The notes under the pieces are model-generated. The model saw only the letters and a program-made list of their open reading frames with translations, did no database searches and was not told the origin of the DNA. Made by a program: the position numbers and the translations under genes. Below are positions 9,430 through 20,008 of a stretch of DNA of 64,000 nt, piece after piece. Source of the DNA: Vibrio sp. MEBiC08052 (GTDB lineage Bacteria; Pseudomonadota; Gammaproteobacteria; Enterobacterales; Vibrionaceae); the NCBI RefSeq assembly GCF_001506075.1, contig NZ_KQ947475.1, positions 2,326,390-2,390,389 on the forward strand. The letters run 5' to 3'. Numbering within the stretch: the stretch's first letter is position 1; each line of letters begins with the position of its first letter.

Positions 9430-9465
9430 GAAATTTATCCCTAACTTATGGCTTCAATTTGTCAC

Positions 9466-9486
9466 AAATGTTATATTATAACATTA
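9466..9486. promoter_or_regulatory. Zur box between znuA and znuCB
   Basis: Core palindrome ATGTTATA-T-TATAACAT at 9468-9484, nearly identical to the gammaproteobacterial Zur consensus. It is placed so that one zinc-loaded Zur dimer could repress both divergent units. It also rules out the upstream in-frame start of znuC at 9459, which would run through the operator. Confidence 0.88.
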
Positions 9487-9509
9487 CCATTTTGCAAACG
9501 AGTTATTTC

Positions 9510-10298
9510 ATGTCAACACTGATCGAGCTACAAGATGTCTGCGTAGCATTCAACCAGAAAAACGTGTTAGACCATATCAGCCTTTGTGTCGAGCAAGGAA
9601 AAATCACTACCCTCATCGGCCCGAATGGTGCGGGAAAATCAACGTTGGTAAAAGTTTTACTAGGGCTGCAACCCATTCAATCGGGTCAAATTACACGCTC
9701 ACCACGACTCAAAGTTGGTTATGTTCCGCAAAAGCTTCGTCTGAATGAAACGTTGCCGCTGACTGTACAACACTTTTTGAAACTTGCCGGACGCTATAGT
9801 CGGCAGGAATTGAACAATGCCCTGACATTGGTAGGAGCAGCACACCTCACTCATAGCAGTATGCACCATTTGTCTGGCGGAGAAACACAGCGCGTCCTAC
9901 TGGCTCGGGCATTATTACAGCGCCCGGATGTGTTGGTACTCGATGAACCAACCCAAGGTGTTGATGTTCAAGGTCAGATTGATCTATACGAATTAATTCA
10001 AACCCTGAGACAACGGTTTGGCTGTTCTATTTTTATGGTGTCGCATGACCTTCATTTAGTCATGGCGCAAACAGACCATGTGATTTGTCTTCAGCACCAT
10101 ATCTGCTGCCATGGTGCCCCCGCAGATATTACCCAACACCCCAACTATATTGCGTTGTTTGGCCGGTCACGCCATGAAGAGTCTCTGGCCTTTTATCATC
10201 ACCAGCATCAACATCATCATGATCTAGCCGGACAACCGGTCTCTGGCGATGCAACCCAATGTAACCATCACACTCACGGACATCACCACCATGGTTGA
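9510..10298 (+). CDS. znuC: zinc ABC transporter ATP-binding protein
   Basis: Cytoplasmic ATPase of the zinc importer, 262 residues from the ATG at 9510. Walker A GPNGAGKST, signature LSGGETQRV, Walker B VLVLDEPTQG and switch histidine in MVSHD are all intact. The last ~45 residues are extremely His-rich (YHHQHQHHHD and HHTHGHHHHG), a tail that may sense or buffer zinc. I start at 9510 rather than 9459 because the longer form overlaps the Zur box and MSTLIELQDV begins the ABC domain. The 3' end overlaps znuB by 8 bases. Confidence 0.95.
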   Translation: MSTLIELQDVCVAFNQKNVLDHISLCVEQGKITTLIGPNGAGKSTLVKVLLGLQPIQSGQITRSPRLKVGYVPQKLRLNETLPLTVQHFLKLAGRYSRQELNNALTLVGAAHLTHSSMHHLSGGETQRVLLARALLQRPDVLVLDEPTQGVDVQGQIDLYELIQTLRQRFGCSIFMVSHDLHLVMAQTDHVICLQHHICCHGAPADITQHPNYIALFGRSRHEESLAFYHHQHQHHHDLAGQPVSGDATQCNHHTHGHHHHG

Positions 10299-11076
10299 GA
10301 TTATACTTCCTGCCATTCTCGCAGGAATTGGGATAGCCCTGATTGCAGGCCCGCTAGGCTCTTTTGTTGTATGGCGAAAAATGGCTTATTTCGGCGATAC
10401 ACTGGCTCATGCATCTCTGATGGGTTTAGCATTTGGCTTTTTGCTTGATATCAATCTCAACCTCGCACTATTGGTATGCTGTTTAGCTATCGCGACTATT
10501 TTAGTCGTTCTACAAAGACAAAAATTCATTGCTACAGATACCTTATTAGGGATTCTTGCGCATAGCTCCCTGTCGGTCGGTCTGATTGCCGTGAGTTTTC
10601 TCGATGATGTTCGGATTGATTTGATGAGCTATCTGTTTGGCGATCTACTCGCTGTCACGCCCAGTGATTTATATTTTATCTGGGGAGGCGTCTTCGTAAT
10701 TGCGACGTTACTTTATTTTATTTGGCGGCCGCTGCTCTCTGCTACTGTGAATGAAGAACTTGCTTCCGTGGAAGGCACCAATACCGATTTGATGCAATTA
10801 TTACTGATGCTGATGGTTGGCCTCGTGATTGCCGTCGGGATGAAATTCGTCGGCGCGCTGATCATTACTTCGTTATTAATTATTCCGGCTGCCAGTGCCC
10901 GACGTTTATCAGCGACCCCGGAACAAATGGCGATGATTGCATCAGCTATTGGTATGATCGCGGTCTTAAGCGGGCTCTATCTCTCCTGGGAGTTTGACAC
11001 ACCGGCAGGTCCATCGGTGGTTATCTCTGCCAGTTGCTTATTTCTCCTGAGTCATTTAGTCAGGAATAAAGCTTAA
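10291..11076 (+). CDS. znuB: zinc ABC transporter permease
   Basis: Inner-membrane ABC-3 permease, 261 residues from ATG 10291, matching the usual ZnuB length. About eight hydrophobic helices and the family blocks GPLGSFVVWRKMAYFGDTLAHA and GALIITSLLIIPAASAR are present. The frame is open upstream, but those 14 codons lie inside the ZnuC His tail. Its 8-base overlap with znuC indicates translational coupling. A strong bidirectional terminator follows. Confidence 0.95.
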   Translation: MVEIILPAILAGIGIALIAGPLGSFVVWRKMAYFGDTLAHASLMGLAFGFLLDINLNLALLVCCLAIATILVVLQRQKFIATDTLLGILAHSSLSVGLIAVSFLDDVRIDLMSYLFGDLLAVTPSDLYFIWGGVFVIATLLYFIWRPLLSATVNEELASVEGTNTDLMQLLLMLMVGLVIAVGMKFVGALIITSLLIIPAASARRLSATPEQMAMIASAIGMIAVLSGLYLSWEFDTPAGPSVVISASCLFLLSHLVRNKA

Positions 11077-11110
11077 AAAAATCCCCCTCAATGGTTTGAG
11101 GGGGATTTTT
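11077..11110. terminator. bidirectional terminator znuB / sucD
   Basis: Fifteen-base arms AAAAATCCCCCTCAA and TTGAGGGGGATTTTT around TGGT, with T-runs on both strands; it sits directly after znuB and 28 bases after the sucD stop. Confidence 0.92.
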
Positions 11111-11137
11111 CTATTCATTTAAACTGATTCGGTATGC

Positions 11138-12010
11138 TTACCAGCCAGTGACATCTCTTAAAGCCTGACCGATATTAGCAAGACTTTTCACTGTTTTCAC
11201 ACCCGCAGCTTCAAGTGCAGCGAATTTTTCATCCGCTGTTCCTTTACCACCAGAGATAATGGCACCGGCATGTCCCATCCGTTTACCCGGAGGCGCCGTG
11301 ACACCAGCAATGTAAGAAACAACCGGTTTAGTCACATGATCTTTAATAAATGCAGCCGCTTCTTCTTCAGCCGTGCCACCGATTTCACCAATCATAACAA
11401 TTGCTTCTGTTTCTGGATCGTCTTGGAACAACTTCAGAATATCGATAAAGTTAGACCCCGGAATCGGGTCGCCACCGATACCGACGCACGTAGACTGGCC
11501 GAACCCTTCGTCTGTCGTTTGCTTCACAGCTTCATAAGTCAGTGTACCAGAGCGGGAAACAATGCCCACTTTACCTTTCTTATGAATATGTCCGGGCATG
11601 ATCCCGATCTTGCACTCATCCGGTGTAATCACCCCCGGACAGTTCGGACCAATCATACGAACACCAGCTTCATCCAAACGGACTTTAACATCCAGTAAGT
11701 CAAGTGTCGGAATCCCTTCAGTGATGGTGACGATCAGTTCGATACCTGCATCAATCGCTTCCAGAATGGCATCTTTACAGAAAGGTGCCGGAACATAGAT
11801 AACAGACGCAGTCGCACCGGTTGCTTCAACCGCTTCACGCACGGTATTGAACACAGGGAGTCCCAAATGCGTTTGACCGCCTTTGCCCGGTGATACCCCA
11901 CCGACCATCTGTGTACCATACGCGATAGCTTGCTCGGAGTGGAAAGTACCTTGTCCGCCAGTGAATCCCTGACAGATCACCTTGGTCTCTTTATTGATCA
12001 ATACAGACAT
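11138..12010 (-). CDS. sucD: succinyl-CoA synthetase alpha subunit
   Basis: TCA-cycle enzyme subunit of 290 residues that interconverts succinyl-CoA and succinate with nucleotide phosphorylation. The CoA-binding Rossmann part has [14 protein letters not shown] near residues 15-30. The phosphorylated active-site histidine lies in [17 protein letters not shown] (H247). It begins in a one-base overlap with sucC (TAATG) and ends before the terminator shared with znuB. Confidence 0.97.
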   Translation of the reverse strand: MSVLINKETKVICQGFTGGQGTFHSEQAIAYGTQMVGGVSPGKGGQTHLGLPVFNTVREAVEATGATASVIYVPAPFCKDAILEAIDAGIELIVTITEGIPTLDLLDVKVRLDEAGVRMIGPNCPGVITPDECKIGIMPGHIHKKGKVGIVSRSGTLTYEAVKQTTDEGFGQSTCVGIGGDPIPGSNFIDILKLFQDDPETEAIVMIGEIGGTAEEEAAAFIKDHVTKPVVSYIAGVTAPPGKRMGHAGAIISGGKGTADEKFAALEAAGVKTVKSLANIGQALRDVTGW

Positions 12011-13176
12011 TATTTACCCTCCGCAGCAGCTACAACTTTTTCAGCAGCTTCAGTTAACGAAGTTGCAGCAATAATGTTCAATCCACTCTCATCCAGCTTT
12101 TTCGTGCCGAGTTCAGCGTTGTTCCCTTCAAGACGAACCACCACAGGAACAGAAACACCAACTTCTTCTACGGCACCGATAATACCGTCAGCAATCAGGT
12201 CACAGCGTACAATGCCACCGAAGATATTGACCAGAACCGCTTGGACATTCTTATCAGAAAGAATAATTTTGAAAGCTTCGGTCACACGCTCTTTGGTTGC
12301 ACCGCCACCGACATCCAAGAAATTCGCTGGGCTACCTCCATGCAGGTTAACGATATCCATCGTCCCCATCGCCAAACCGGCACCGTTCACCATGCAGCCG
12401 ATATTCCCGTCGAGAGCAACGTAGTTAAGTTCCCATTGTGCTGCATGAGCTTCACGCTCATCTTCCTGTGAAGGATCATGCATCTCTCTCAATTTTGGCT
12501 GACGATACATTGCATTTGAGTCAATGTTGATTTTCCCATCGAGACACAACAGATTACCGTCTCCGGTAATGATCAGCGGATTAATTTCGAGCAGTGCCAG
12601 ATCATACTGACTGAACATTTCACCAAGACCCATGAAGATTTTGACGAATTGTTTAATCTGATCCCCTTTTAAACCCAGCTTAAATGCCAGCTCACGTCCC
12701 TGATAAGGTTGTGGGCCAACAAGCGGATCAATGGCTGCTTTATGAATCAGTTCTGGTGTTTCTTCAGCAACTTTCTCAATTTCAACCCCACCTTCAGTCG
12801 ATGCCATAAAGACAACGCGACGGCTGGCGCGATCAACCACAGCACCAAGATAAAGTTCGTTCGCAATATCAGATGCAGCTTCAACTAAGATTTTTGTCAC
12901 CGGCTGACCATTGGCATCGGTTTGGTAAGTCACCAGGTTCTTCCCGAGCCACTTCTGGGCAAAATCACGAATACCATCTTTTGTATCGTGCAGTTCAACG
13001 CCACCGGCTTTTCCCCGGCCACCTGCGTGAACCTGACATTTTACGACCCATTTTGTCCCGCCAATTTTACCGGTGGCTTCAGCAGCTTCCTGTGGGGTGC
13101 TGCACGCATAACCATCAGGAACTGGCAGACCAAATTCTGCAAAGAGCTGTTTGGCTTGATATTCATGCAAATTCAT
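12010..13176 (-). CDS. sucC: succinyl-CoA synthetase beta subunit
   Basis: ATP-grasp subunit of 388 residues ([20 protein letters not shown] at the N terminus; [15 protein letters not shown] nucleotide loop near 45-60; [11 protein letters not shown] and [10 protein letters not shown] in the CoA-ligase domain). Forms an alpha/beta complex with SucD. It is separated from sucB by a 194-base gap carrying only short hairpins, wider than the other gaps in this cluster, so a secondary promoter or processing site is possible there. Confidence 0.97.
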   Translation of the reverse strand: MNLHEYQAKQLFAEFGLPVPDGYACSTPQEAAEATGKIGGTKWVVKCQVHAGGRGKAGGVELHDTKDGIRDFAQKWLGKNLVTYQTDANGQPVTKILVEAASDIANELYLGAVVDRASRRVVFMASTEGGVEIEKVAEETPELIHKAAIDPLVGPQPYQGRELAFKLGLKGDQIKQFVKIFMGLGEMFSQYDLALLEINPLIITGDGNLLCLDGKINIDSNAMYRQPKLREMHDPSQEDEREAHAAQWELNYVALDGNIGCMVNGAGLAMGTMDIVNLHGGSPANFLDVGGGATKERVTEAFKIILSDKNVQAVLVNIFGGIVRCDLIADGIIGAVEEVGVSVPVVVRLEGNNAELGTKKLDESGLNIIAATSLTEAAEKVVAAAEGK

Positions 13177-13370
13177 TGTGCTATTCCGTTGTATATTATT
13201 TTTTCATTCAATTTCGCTTCAACGAAACGAAACATTTTGCAGGGTACTCAGTACGCGCTGAAACATGACGGCATGTTTATTTCCATACATGCTGACAACA
13301 CAAGACCAGGTGTTGAGCAACCCAGCCTGCATAGCAGATATCCGGAAGAAGATACCTGCCATATCATTGA

Positions 13371-14579
13371 TTACACATCCAACAGTAAGCGTGTCGGATC
13401 TTCCAGCAATTCTTTAATTGTGACGAGGAATCCTACGGATTCACGGCCATCAATCAGACGATGGTCATAAGAAAGAGCCAGATACATCATCGGCAGAATT
13501 TCTACTTTGCCATCAACCGCCATCGGACGATCCTGGATTTTATGCATCCCAAGAATAGCAGCCTGAGGCGGATTGATGATTGGTGTTGACATTAAAGATC
13601 CAAAGACACCACCGTTGGTCACCGTAAAGTTACCACCCGTCAGTTCTTCGACGGTTAACTTACCGTCCCGGCCTTTCTCTGCCAGCGCTTTAATTCCCTT
13701 CTCGATCTCGGCAACACTCAACATATCGCAGTCTTTCAGGACTGGCGTCACCAGACCACGCGGTGTTGATACAGCAATACTGATATCAAAGAAGTTATGG
13801 TAAACAATATCACTACCATCAATAGACGCATTCACTTCAGGATAACGTTTCAGCGCTTCTGTGACGGCTTTGATGTAGAACGACATAAAACCGAGACGGA
13901 TATCATGTCTCTTCTCAAACAGATCTTTGTACTGTTTGCGCAGATCCATGATTGGTTTCATGTTGACTTCATTGAAAGTTGTCAACATAGCAGTACTGTT
14001 TTTCGCTTCCAGAAGACGCTCTGCAACACGCTTACGTAAACGTGTCATCGGAACACGTTTTTCGCTTCTTGCTGCAGCGGGTACTGCAACCGATTCCTGT
14101 TGCTCCGCTGTTGAAGCTTTTGACGCTGACGCCAGATACGCTTCGACATCTTCACGGGTAATTCGACCACCGACACCGGAACCTTTCACCTGAGATACTT
14201 CAAGGCCATGCTCTGCCATCAAACGACGCACTGCAGGACTCAACGCATCATTGGTCTCTTCATTCAGGTTTGCTTTATGGCGTTTGTCCGGAGAAGGCTG
14301 CGTCGATGTTGTTTTCTCAGACGTTGGCTCACCTGCAACGGCACCGGGCTTAAGGAGCCCCAGCAATTGCTTTGATAGTACCGTTGCACCTTCCTCTTCA
14401 GAAATCGACTCAAGCACACCCGCTTCTGGCGCAGGTACTTCTAAGACGACTTTGTCTGTTTCAATTTCAACGAGGACTTCATCACGCTCAACCGCATCAC
14501 CCGCTTTTTTATGCCAAGTTGCTACGGTTGCATCTGCTACCGATTCAGGTAAATCCGGAACCAGAATTTCAACTGTCAT
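13371..14579 (-). CDS. sucB: dihydrolipoamide succinyltransferase (E2 of 2-oxoglutarate dehydrogenase)
   Basis: A 402-residue E2 core protein. The N-terminal lipoyl domain carries the lipoylated lysine K43 in [12 protein letters not shown] Pro/Ser/Thr-rich linker leads to the peripheral E3-binding domain ([14 protein letters not shown] ... [11 protein letters not shown], ~113-145) and then to the acyltransferase domain with catalytic His373 in [11 protein letters not shown]. It transfers the succinyl group to CoA. Follows sucA with a 27-base gap. Confidence 0.97.
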   Translation of the reverse strand: MTVEILVPDLPESVADATVATWHKKAGDAVERDEVLVEIETDKVVLEVPAPEAGVLESISEEEGATVLSKQLLGLLKPGAVAGEPTSEKTTSTQPSPDKRHKANLNEETNDALSPAVRRLMAEHGLEVSQVKGSGVGGRITREDVEAYLASASKASTAEQQESVAVPAAARSEKRVPMTRLRKRVAERLLEAKNSTAMLTTFNEVNMKPIMDLRKQYKDLFEKRHDIRLGFMSFYIKAVTEALKRYPEVNASIDGSDIVYHNFFDISIAVSTPRGLVTPVLKDCDMLSVAEIEKGIKALAEKGRDGKLTVEELTGGNFTVTNGGVFGSLMSTPIINPPQAAILGMHKIQDRPMAVDGKVEILPMMYLALSYDHRLIDGRESVGFLVTIKELLEDPTRLLLDV

Positions 14580-14606
14580 ACTTATTTTTCCTTTTATTTC
14601 TAGTTC

Positions 14607-17420
14607 TTAATCTAGTTTCAACGCATCATCAACGAGCGCTTTCTGCTGTTTCAAATGAACCGACATATAACCGACCGCCGGAGAAGCCGAAGCAGGACGT
14701 CCTGCATATTTCAGTTCGGCACCAGCAGGAATAGCGGCTCGGAAATTATGTTGGCTGCTGTACCATGCGCCCTGATTTTGTGGCTCTTCCTGACACCAGA
14801 CGTAATCCACAACATTGGTATAAGAGGCAATTGCAGCCTGAACATCTTCCAGCGGAAATGGATACAATTGCTCGATACGGACAATCGCGACATCCCCTTG
14901 CTCATTACTACGTCGCTGGGCCAGCAAGTCGTAATAAACTTTGCCCGCACAGAAGACAACGCGTTTCACCTGAGCAGCATCGAGTTCATCAACTTCCGGA
15001 ATCGCGGGCTGGAAAGTCCCACTCGCTAAATCTTCCATTGAAGAGACGCACAGCGGATGCCGTAACAGAGATTTCGGTGACATCACAATTAAAGGACGAC
15101 GCATCGGACGAACCACCTGACGTCTGAGCATGTGATAAACCTGAGCTGGTGTCGAAGGCACGATCACCTGCATATTTTGCTCAGCGCAAAGTTGCAGGTA
15201 ACGTTCGAGACGAGCAGAAGAGTGCTCCGGTCCCTGTCCTTCATAGCCATGCGGTAATAACATTGTAATGCCACATAAACGGGCCCATTTCTGTTCACCA
15301 GAAGAAATGAACTGGTCGATCACAACCTGAGCACCATTGGCAAAATCACCAAATTGCGCTTCCCAGATCGTTAAACCACCGGGTTCAGCTGTGGCGTAAC
15401 CATATTCAAAAGCCAGTACGGCTTCTTCAGATAACACGGAATCAATGACTTGGAATGGTCCTTGATTACTGTGAAGATTCTTCAGCGGAACATAGGTACT
15501 TGCATCATTTTGGTTATGAAGCACAGAGTGGCGGTGGAAGAATGTACCCCGTCCGGAATCCTGACCGGAGATCCGGATCCGATGACCGTCATCAACCAAT
15601 GTTGCATAGGCCAAGATCTCAGCCATCCCCCAGTCCAGTAATTTCTCACCGTTAATCATCGCCAGACGATCAGTGTAAATTTTCTCGACCCGGCTTTGCA
15701 ATTGATGGCTTTCCGGATACAAGCAAACACGCTTACCAATATCTTTCAGCCGATCCAGGTCAAACTCGTTTTTCCACGCTTCATCCCATTCGTGAGACAA
15801 ATAAGGTGACCAGTCAACCGAATGCATGGCCATGGGACGCCACTCTTTGACAACAACTTCACCATGATCCAAAGCATCCCGATACTCGTTGACCGCCTGA
15901 GTGACAAATTCAGCATCAACATCCTGACGTTCGATCAGCAAATCACCATATAATTTACGCGGTGTCGGATGCTTTTTAATTTTTTGGTACATCAACGGCT
16001 GAGTCGCATTGGGCTCATCTGCTTCGTTGTGACCATGCCGGCGATAACAAACCAGATCAATCACAACATCCTGACGGAATGTATTGCGATAATCCAACGC
16101 AATATGGGTAACAAATGCCACCGCTTCCGGATCGTCGGCATTGACGTGGAAAATCGGAGCCTGAACCATTTTTGCGATATCAGTACAATACATGGTCGAA
16201 CGTGTATCTCGCGGATTTGAGGTTGTAAATCCGACCTGATTGTTAATCACGATACGTACCGTGCCACCGACCTGATAACCACGAGCCTGAGACATATTGA
16301 ACGTTTCTGCAACCACGCCCTGACCAGTCACTGCGGAGTCACCATGAATGGTAATCGGTAGCACTTTTGTACCATCTTTATCGCCCAGTCGATCCTGACG
16401 AGCCCGGACTGAGCCCATCACTACAGGGTTCACGATTTCCAGATGTGAAGGGTTAAACGCCAATGCTAAGTGAATATTTCCACCCGGGGTCGCAAAATCG
16501 GCAGAGAATCCCTGATGGTATTTCACATCACCCGTTCCCCACGTTTCATCGTGCTTACCCGCAAACTCATCAAACAGATCCTGAGGACGCTTACCTAAGA
16601 CATTGACCAGCATGTTCAGACGCCCACGGTGAGCCATCCCAACAACCGCTTCGCGCATCCCCTGAGAGCCTGCACGACGGATCAGTTCTTTCATCATCGG
16701 TATGAGTGCATCACCACCTTCCAGAGAGAAGCGTTTTGCACCGGGGAATTTGGCTCCCAGATAGCGTTCCAAACCTTCAGCAGCAGTCAACTCTTCCAGG
16801 AAAGTAATTTTTTCTTCTTTAGTAAAGGATGGCTGGCCGACAACCGATTCCAGACGCTGCTGAATCCAACGCTTTTGCTCGGTATTGGTCATGTGCATAT
16901 ATTCTGCACCGATAGACCCACAATAGATTTGATTCAGAGATTCATGAATATCCTTAAGCTTCATGGTCTCCTGACCTATCGCAAAAGAACCGACATTGAA
17001 TGTCTCTTCCATGTCTTCGGGGTTGAGATTATGAAATGAGGGGTCAAGCTCAGCCACTGTCGGCCGCTGCCATAGACCGAGAGGGTCCAACTGAGCTGCT
17101 TCATGACCGCGAAAGCGGTACGCATTAATTAACTGTAATACTCTTACTTGTTTTGCATCGACATCGGGGTCACTAACTTGGACATTGTAATGCTTTGTCT
17201 CTTGAGCGAGTCGACGGAAGTAATCACGGACACGTGAATGCGGTTGTTCAACCACATTGCTATCATCAGGGCTGGATAGCCCCTCAAAAACACGTCTCCA
17301 CTCCTCACTTACCAGGTCGGGATCACTTAAATAGAGTTCGTAGATATCTTCTACGTACGTTGCATTGGCGCCAGCCAAGTGTGAAGACTCGAGCCATGCC
17401 TTCATCACGCCGTTGTGCAT
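14607..17420 (-). CDS. sucA: 2-oxoglutarate dehydrogenase E1 component
   Basis: Thiamine-diphosphate-dependent decarboxylase of 937 residues. The N terminus MHNGVMKAWLESSHLAG matches the family and is preceded by AAAGGG. Visible blocks are GMAHRGRLN (261-269), the active-site HGDSAVTGQGVVAE (359-372), and the transketolase-like C-terminal half with SGQDSGRGTFFHRHS and LLPHGYEGQGPEHSSARLER. Catalyses the first, rate-limiting step from 2-oxoglutarate to succinyl-CoA. Lies downstream of sdhB, as in enterobacteria. Confidence 0.97.
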   Translation of the reverse strand: MHNGVMKAWLESSHLAGANATYVEDIYELYLSDPDLVSEEWRRVFEGLSSPDDSNVVEQPHSRVRDYFRRLAQETKHYNVQVSDPDVDAKQVRVLQLINAYRFRGHEAAQLDPLGLWQRPTVAELDPSFHNLNPEDMEETFNVGSFAIGQETMKLKDIHESLNQIYCGSIGAEYMHMTNTEQKRWIQQRLESVVGQPSFTKEEKITFLEELTAAEGLERYLGAKFPGAKRFSLEGGDALIPMMKELIRRAGSQGMREAVVGMAHRGRLNMLVNVLGKRPQDLFDEFAGKHDETWGTGDVKYHQGFSADFATPGGNIHLALAFNPSHLEIVNPVVMGSVRARQDRLGDKDGTKVLPITIHGDSAVTGQGVVAETFNMSQARGYQVGGTVRIVINNQVGFTTSNPRDTRSTMYCTDIAKMVQAPIFHVNADDPEAVAFVTHIALDYRNTFRQDVVIDLVCYRRHGHNEADEPNATQPLMYQKIKKHPTPRKLYGDLLIERQDVDAEFVTQAVNEYRDALDHGEVVVKEWRPMAMHSVDWSPYLSHEWDEAWKNEFDLDRLKDIGKRVCLYPESHQLQSRVEKIYTDRLAMINGEKLLDWGMAEILAYATLVDDGHRIRISGQDSGRGTFFHRHSVLHNQNDASTYVPLKNLHSNQGPFQVIDSVLSEEAVLAFEYGYATAEPGGLTIWEAQFGDFANGAQVVIDQFISSGEQKWARLCGITMLLPHGYEGQGPEHSSARLERYLQLCAEQNMQVIVPSTPAQVYHMLRRQVVRPMRRPLIVMSPKSLLRHPLCVSSMEDLASGTFQPAIPEVDELDAAQVKRVVFCAGKVYYDLLAQRRSNEQGDVAIVRIEQLYPFPLEDVQAAIASYTNVVDYVWCQEEPQNQGAWYSSQHNFRAAIPAGAELKYAGRPASASPAVGYMSVHLKQQKALVDDALKLD

Positions 17421-17478
17421 ATTTTCCCTTTACCAGTAGTTTTCACGTTTTGCTGCGGTCTACGCCGAGCTCTGAAAA

Positions 17479-17498
17479 TGCAGGTCCGAAGACCTGCA
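17479..17498 (-). terminator. UUCG-loop hairpin between sdhB and sucA
   Basis: Arms TGCAGGTC and GACCTGCA enclose TTCG on the minus strand, followed by a short TTTT. It lies in the 95-base sdhB-sucA gap. The T-run is short, so partial termination, mRNA stabilisation or RNase processing is more likely than full termination. Confidence 0.5.
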
Positions 17499-17515
17499 AA
17501 CCATCATCTAAACAT

Positions 17516-18229
17516 CTAAACGGAACGTTTAATCAACATTGATTTAATATGACCAATTGCTTTCGTTGGATTGAGACCTTTTGGACAAACACTGACACAA
17601 TTCATAATGCCATGGCAACGGAAAACACTAAACGCATCGTCAAGATTAGACAAGCGTTCATCTGTTGCCGTATCACGACTGTCAATCAACCAACGATAAG
17701 CAGCCAACAGTCCGGCTGGTCCGATGAATTTATCCGGATTCCACCAGAATGAAGGACAGGAAGTCGTACAACATGCACACATAATACATTCATACAATCC
17801 ATCCAAATGTTCACGCTCTTCAGGAGACTGTAAATTTTCTCTGGATGGCGGTAAATTCCCATCAGAAATCAGATAGGGCTTCACTTTGGCGTAATTATCG
17901 TAGAACTGTGTCATGTCAACGATCAAGTCCCGAATTACCGGCAGTCCCGGTAATGGTCGGATAACAATTTTATCGCCTGACAAAGCTGATAGCGGTGTAA
18001 TACAGGCTAGGCCATTTTTGCCATTCATGTTCAAACCGTCAGAACCACAGACGCCTTCCCGACATGAACGACGGAATGCAATCGAAGGATCCTGCTCTTT
18101 CAGCTGAATCAATGCATCCAGTACCATCATATCCGAACCTTCAGGAACGTCCAGCGTATAGTCCTTCATGTAAGGCTTTTTATCCACATCCGGATTGTAA
18201 CGATACAGAGAGAAGTTAAGTTTCATCAT
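17516..18229 (-). CDS. sdhB: succinate dehydrogenase iron-sulfur subunit
   Basis: Peripheral membrane iron-sulfur protein of 237 residues that passes electrons from SdhA to quinone. The [2Fe-2S] site is RSCREGVCGSDG (C56, C61) with C76 in NGLAC. The [4Fe-4S] and [3Fe-4S] sites are CIMCACCTTSCPSFWW and CHGIMNCVSVCPKGLNP. Two consecutive ATGs (18229 and 18226) follow GGGGAGGA; either may be used. The 12-base gap after sdhA shows cotranscription. Confidence 0.97.
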   Translation of the reverse strand: MMKLNFSLYRYNPDVDKKPYMKDYTLDVPEGSDMMVLDALIQLKEQDPSIAFRRSCREGVCGSDGLNMNGKNGLACITPLSALSGDKIVIRPLPGLPVIRDLIVDMTQFYDNYAKVKPYLISDGNLPPSRENLQSPEEREHLDGLYECIMCACCTTSCPSFWWNPDKFIGPAGLLAAYRWLIDSRDTATDERLSNLDDAFSVFRCHGIMNCVSVCPKGLNPTKAIGHIKSMLIKRSV

Positions 18230-18241
18230 ATGGTCCTCCCC

Positions 18242-20008
18242 TTAGTATGTACGAATCTTTGGTGGAAATGCATCACGATGAACCGGTGCCATATTGACAT
18301 CACGCTTACTCATCTGTTCAGTTTCCGGGTTATAAATCGAGTGGTATAACCAATTCTCATCATCCCGGTCAGGATAATCAAAACGAGCATGAGCACCACG
18401 ACTTTCGGTCCGATAATTGGCAGCGACGGCTGTTGAATAAGCGGTTTCCATCAAGTTATCCAGTTCTAAGCATTCAACACGCTGAGTATTAAACTCACTG
18501 GATTTGTCTGCAAGATGCGCGTCTTTCAAACGTTCACGGATAACTTTGAGTTCTTTCAGGCCATCAGCCATGGCATCCCCTTCGCGGAATACCGAGAAGT
18601 TATGCTGCATACACGTCTGAAGATCTTTGCGGATTTGTACCGGATCTTCACCACCCTTACTGTTTTCCCAGCGCATATAGCGAGACAGAGAAGCTTCAAT
18701 ATCCGATTCTGTCACATCACGCGCTTCAGCCTGAGCCGCCAATGTTTCACCGAGATGAAGCCCGGTCGCCCGACCAAAGACTACCAAATCCAGCAGGGAG
18801 TTTCCGCCCAGACGATTCGCACCATGCACGGAGACTGATGCAATTTCACCACAAGCGAATAATCCCTGAACATCAACATCACGACCAGAAGCATCTTGTT
18901 TCAATGCTTGCCCGGAAACCTGAGTCGGAACCCCGCCCATCATATAGTGACAGGTTGGAATGACCGGAATCGGTTCTTTGACTGGATCAACATGTGCAAA
19001 CGTTCGGGAAAGCTCACAAATACCCGGCAAACGAGATTCCAGAACTTCTTTACCCAGATGGTCGAGTTTTAGTTTAATATGAGGCCCCCATGGGCCGTCA
19101 CAGCCACGCCCTTCGCGAATCTCAATCATCATTGAACGGGCAACCACATCGCGACCCGCCAAATCTTTCGCATTCGGTGCATAGCGCTCCATAAAACGCT
19201 CACCATCTTTATTGAGCAGATAACCACCTTCGCCCCGGCAACCTTCCGTCACCAAAACACCGGCACCGGCAATTCCGGTTGGGTGGAACTGCCACATTTC
19301 CATGTCTTGCATCGGTACACCAGCGCGTAATGCCATCCCAACACCGTCACCGGTATTAATATGAGCATTGGTTGTCGAAGCGTAGATGCGTCCGGCACCA
19401 CCTGTCGCCAGAATGGTCGCCTTCGACTTGAAGTAACACACTTCACCCGTTTCCATACACAGAGCAGTACATCCCATCACGACACCATCTTGGTTTTTCA
19501 CCAAGTCCAGTGCATACCATTCTGAGAAGATCGTGGTTTTATGCTTGATATTCTGTTGATACAAGGTATGGAGTAAAGCATGACCGGTTCGGTCTGCTGC
19601 GGCTGCAGTTCTTGCCGCTTGCTCACCACCAAACTCTTTTGACTGACCGCCAAAAGGGCGTTGATAGATAGAACCATTCTCAAAACGGGAAAACGGCAGC
19701 CCCATTTTTTCTAATTCAATGACAGACTCTGGGCCGTTTTTACACATATATTCAATCGCATTTTGGTCACCGATATAATCGGAACCTTTTACGGTGTCGT
19801 ACATGTGCCATTGCCAATTATCTTGATGAGAATTTCCTAGCGCAACAGTAATACCACCCTGTGCAGATACTGTATGAGAACGGGTAGGAAACACTTTAGA
19901 CAGCAAAGCACAAGACAAGCCTTGCTCTGAAATTTGTAGTGCAGCTCTCATGCCTGCACCACCAGCGCCGATCACAACGGCATCAAATTCTCGAACTGGA
20001 ATAGTCAC
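18242..20008 (-). CDS. sdhA: succinate dehydrogenase flavoprotein subunit
   Basis: Catalytic subunit of 588 residues. It shows the FAD dinucleotide motif GAGGAG (14-19), the covalently flavinylated histidine H45 in [10 protein letters not shown], and the substrate-site blocks [13 protein letters not shown] and [19 protein letters not shown]. Oxidises succinate to fumarate. The start is GTG (20006-20008), immediately adjacent to the sdhD stop. Confidence 0.97.
   Translation of the reverse strand: MTIPVREFDAVVIGAGGAGMRAALQISEQGLSCALLSKVFPTRSHTVSAQGGITVALGNSHQDNWQWHMYDTVKGSDYIGDQNAIEYMCKNGPESVIELEKMGLPFSRFENGSIYQRPFGGQSKEFGGEQAARTAAAADRTGHALLHTLYQQNIKHKTTIFSEWYALDLVKNQDGVVMGCTALCMETGEVCYFKSKATILATGGAGRIYASTTNAHINTGDGVGMALRAGVPMQDMEMWQFHPTGIAGAGVLVTEGCRGEGGYLLNKDGERFMERYAPNAKDLAGRDVVARSMMIEIREGRGCDGPWGPHIKLKLDHLGKEVLESRLPGICELSRTFAHVDPVKEPIPVIPTCHYMMGGVPTQVSGQALKQDASGRDVDVQGLFACGEIASVSVHGANRLGGNSLLDLVVFGRATGLHLGETLAAQAEARDVTESDIEASLSRYMRWENSKGGEDPVQIRKDLQTCMQHNFSVFREGDAMADGLKELKVIRERLKDAHLADKSSEFNTQRVECLELDNLMETAYSTAVAANYRTESRGAHARFDYPDRDDENWLYHSIYNPETEQMSKRDVNMAPVHRDAFPPKIRTY

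Noticed and set aside
9459..9509. Upstream start for znuC
   Set aside because: The extra codons read through the Zur box and lack similarity to ABC ATPases.
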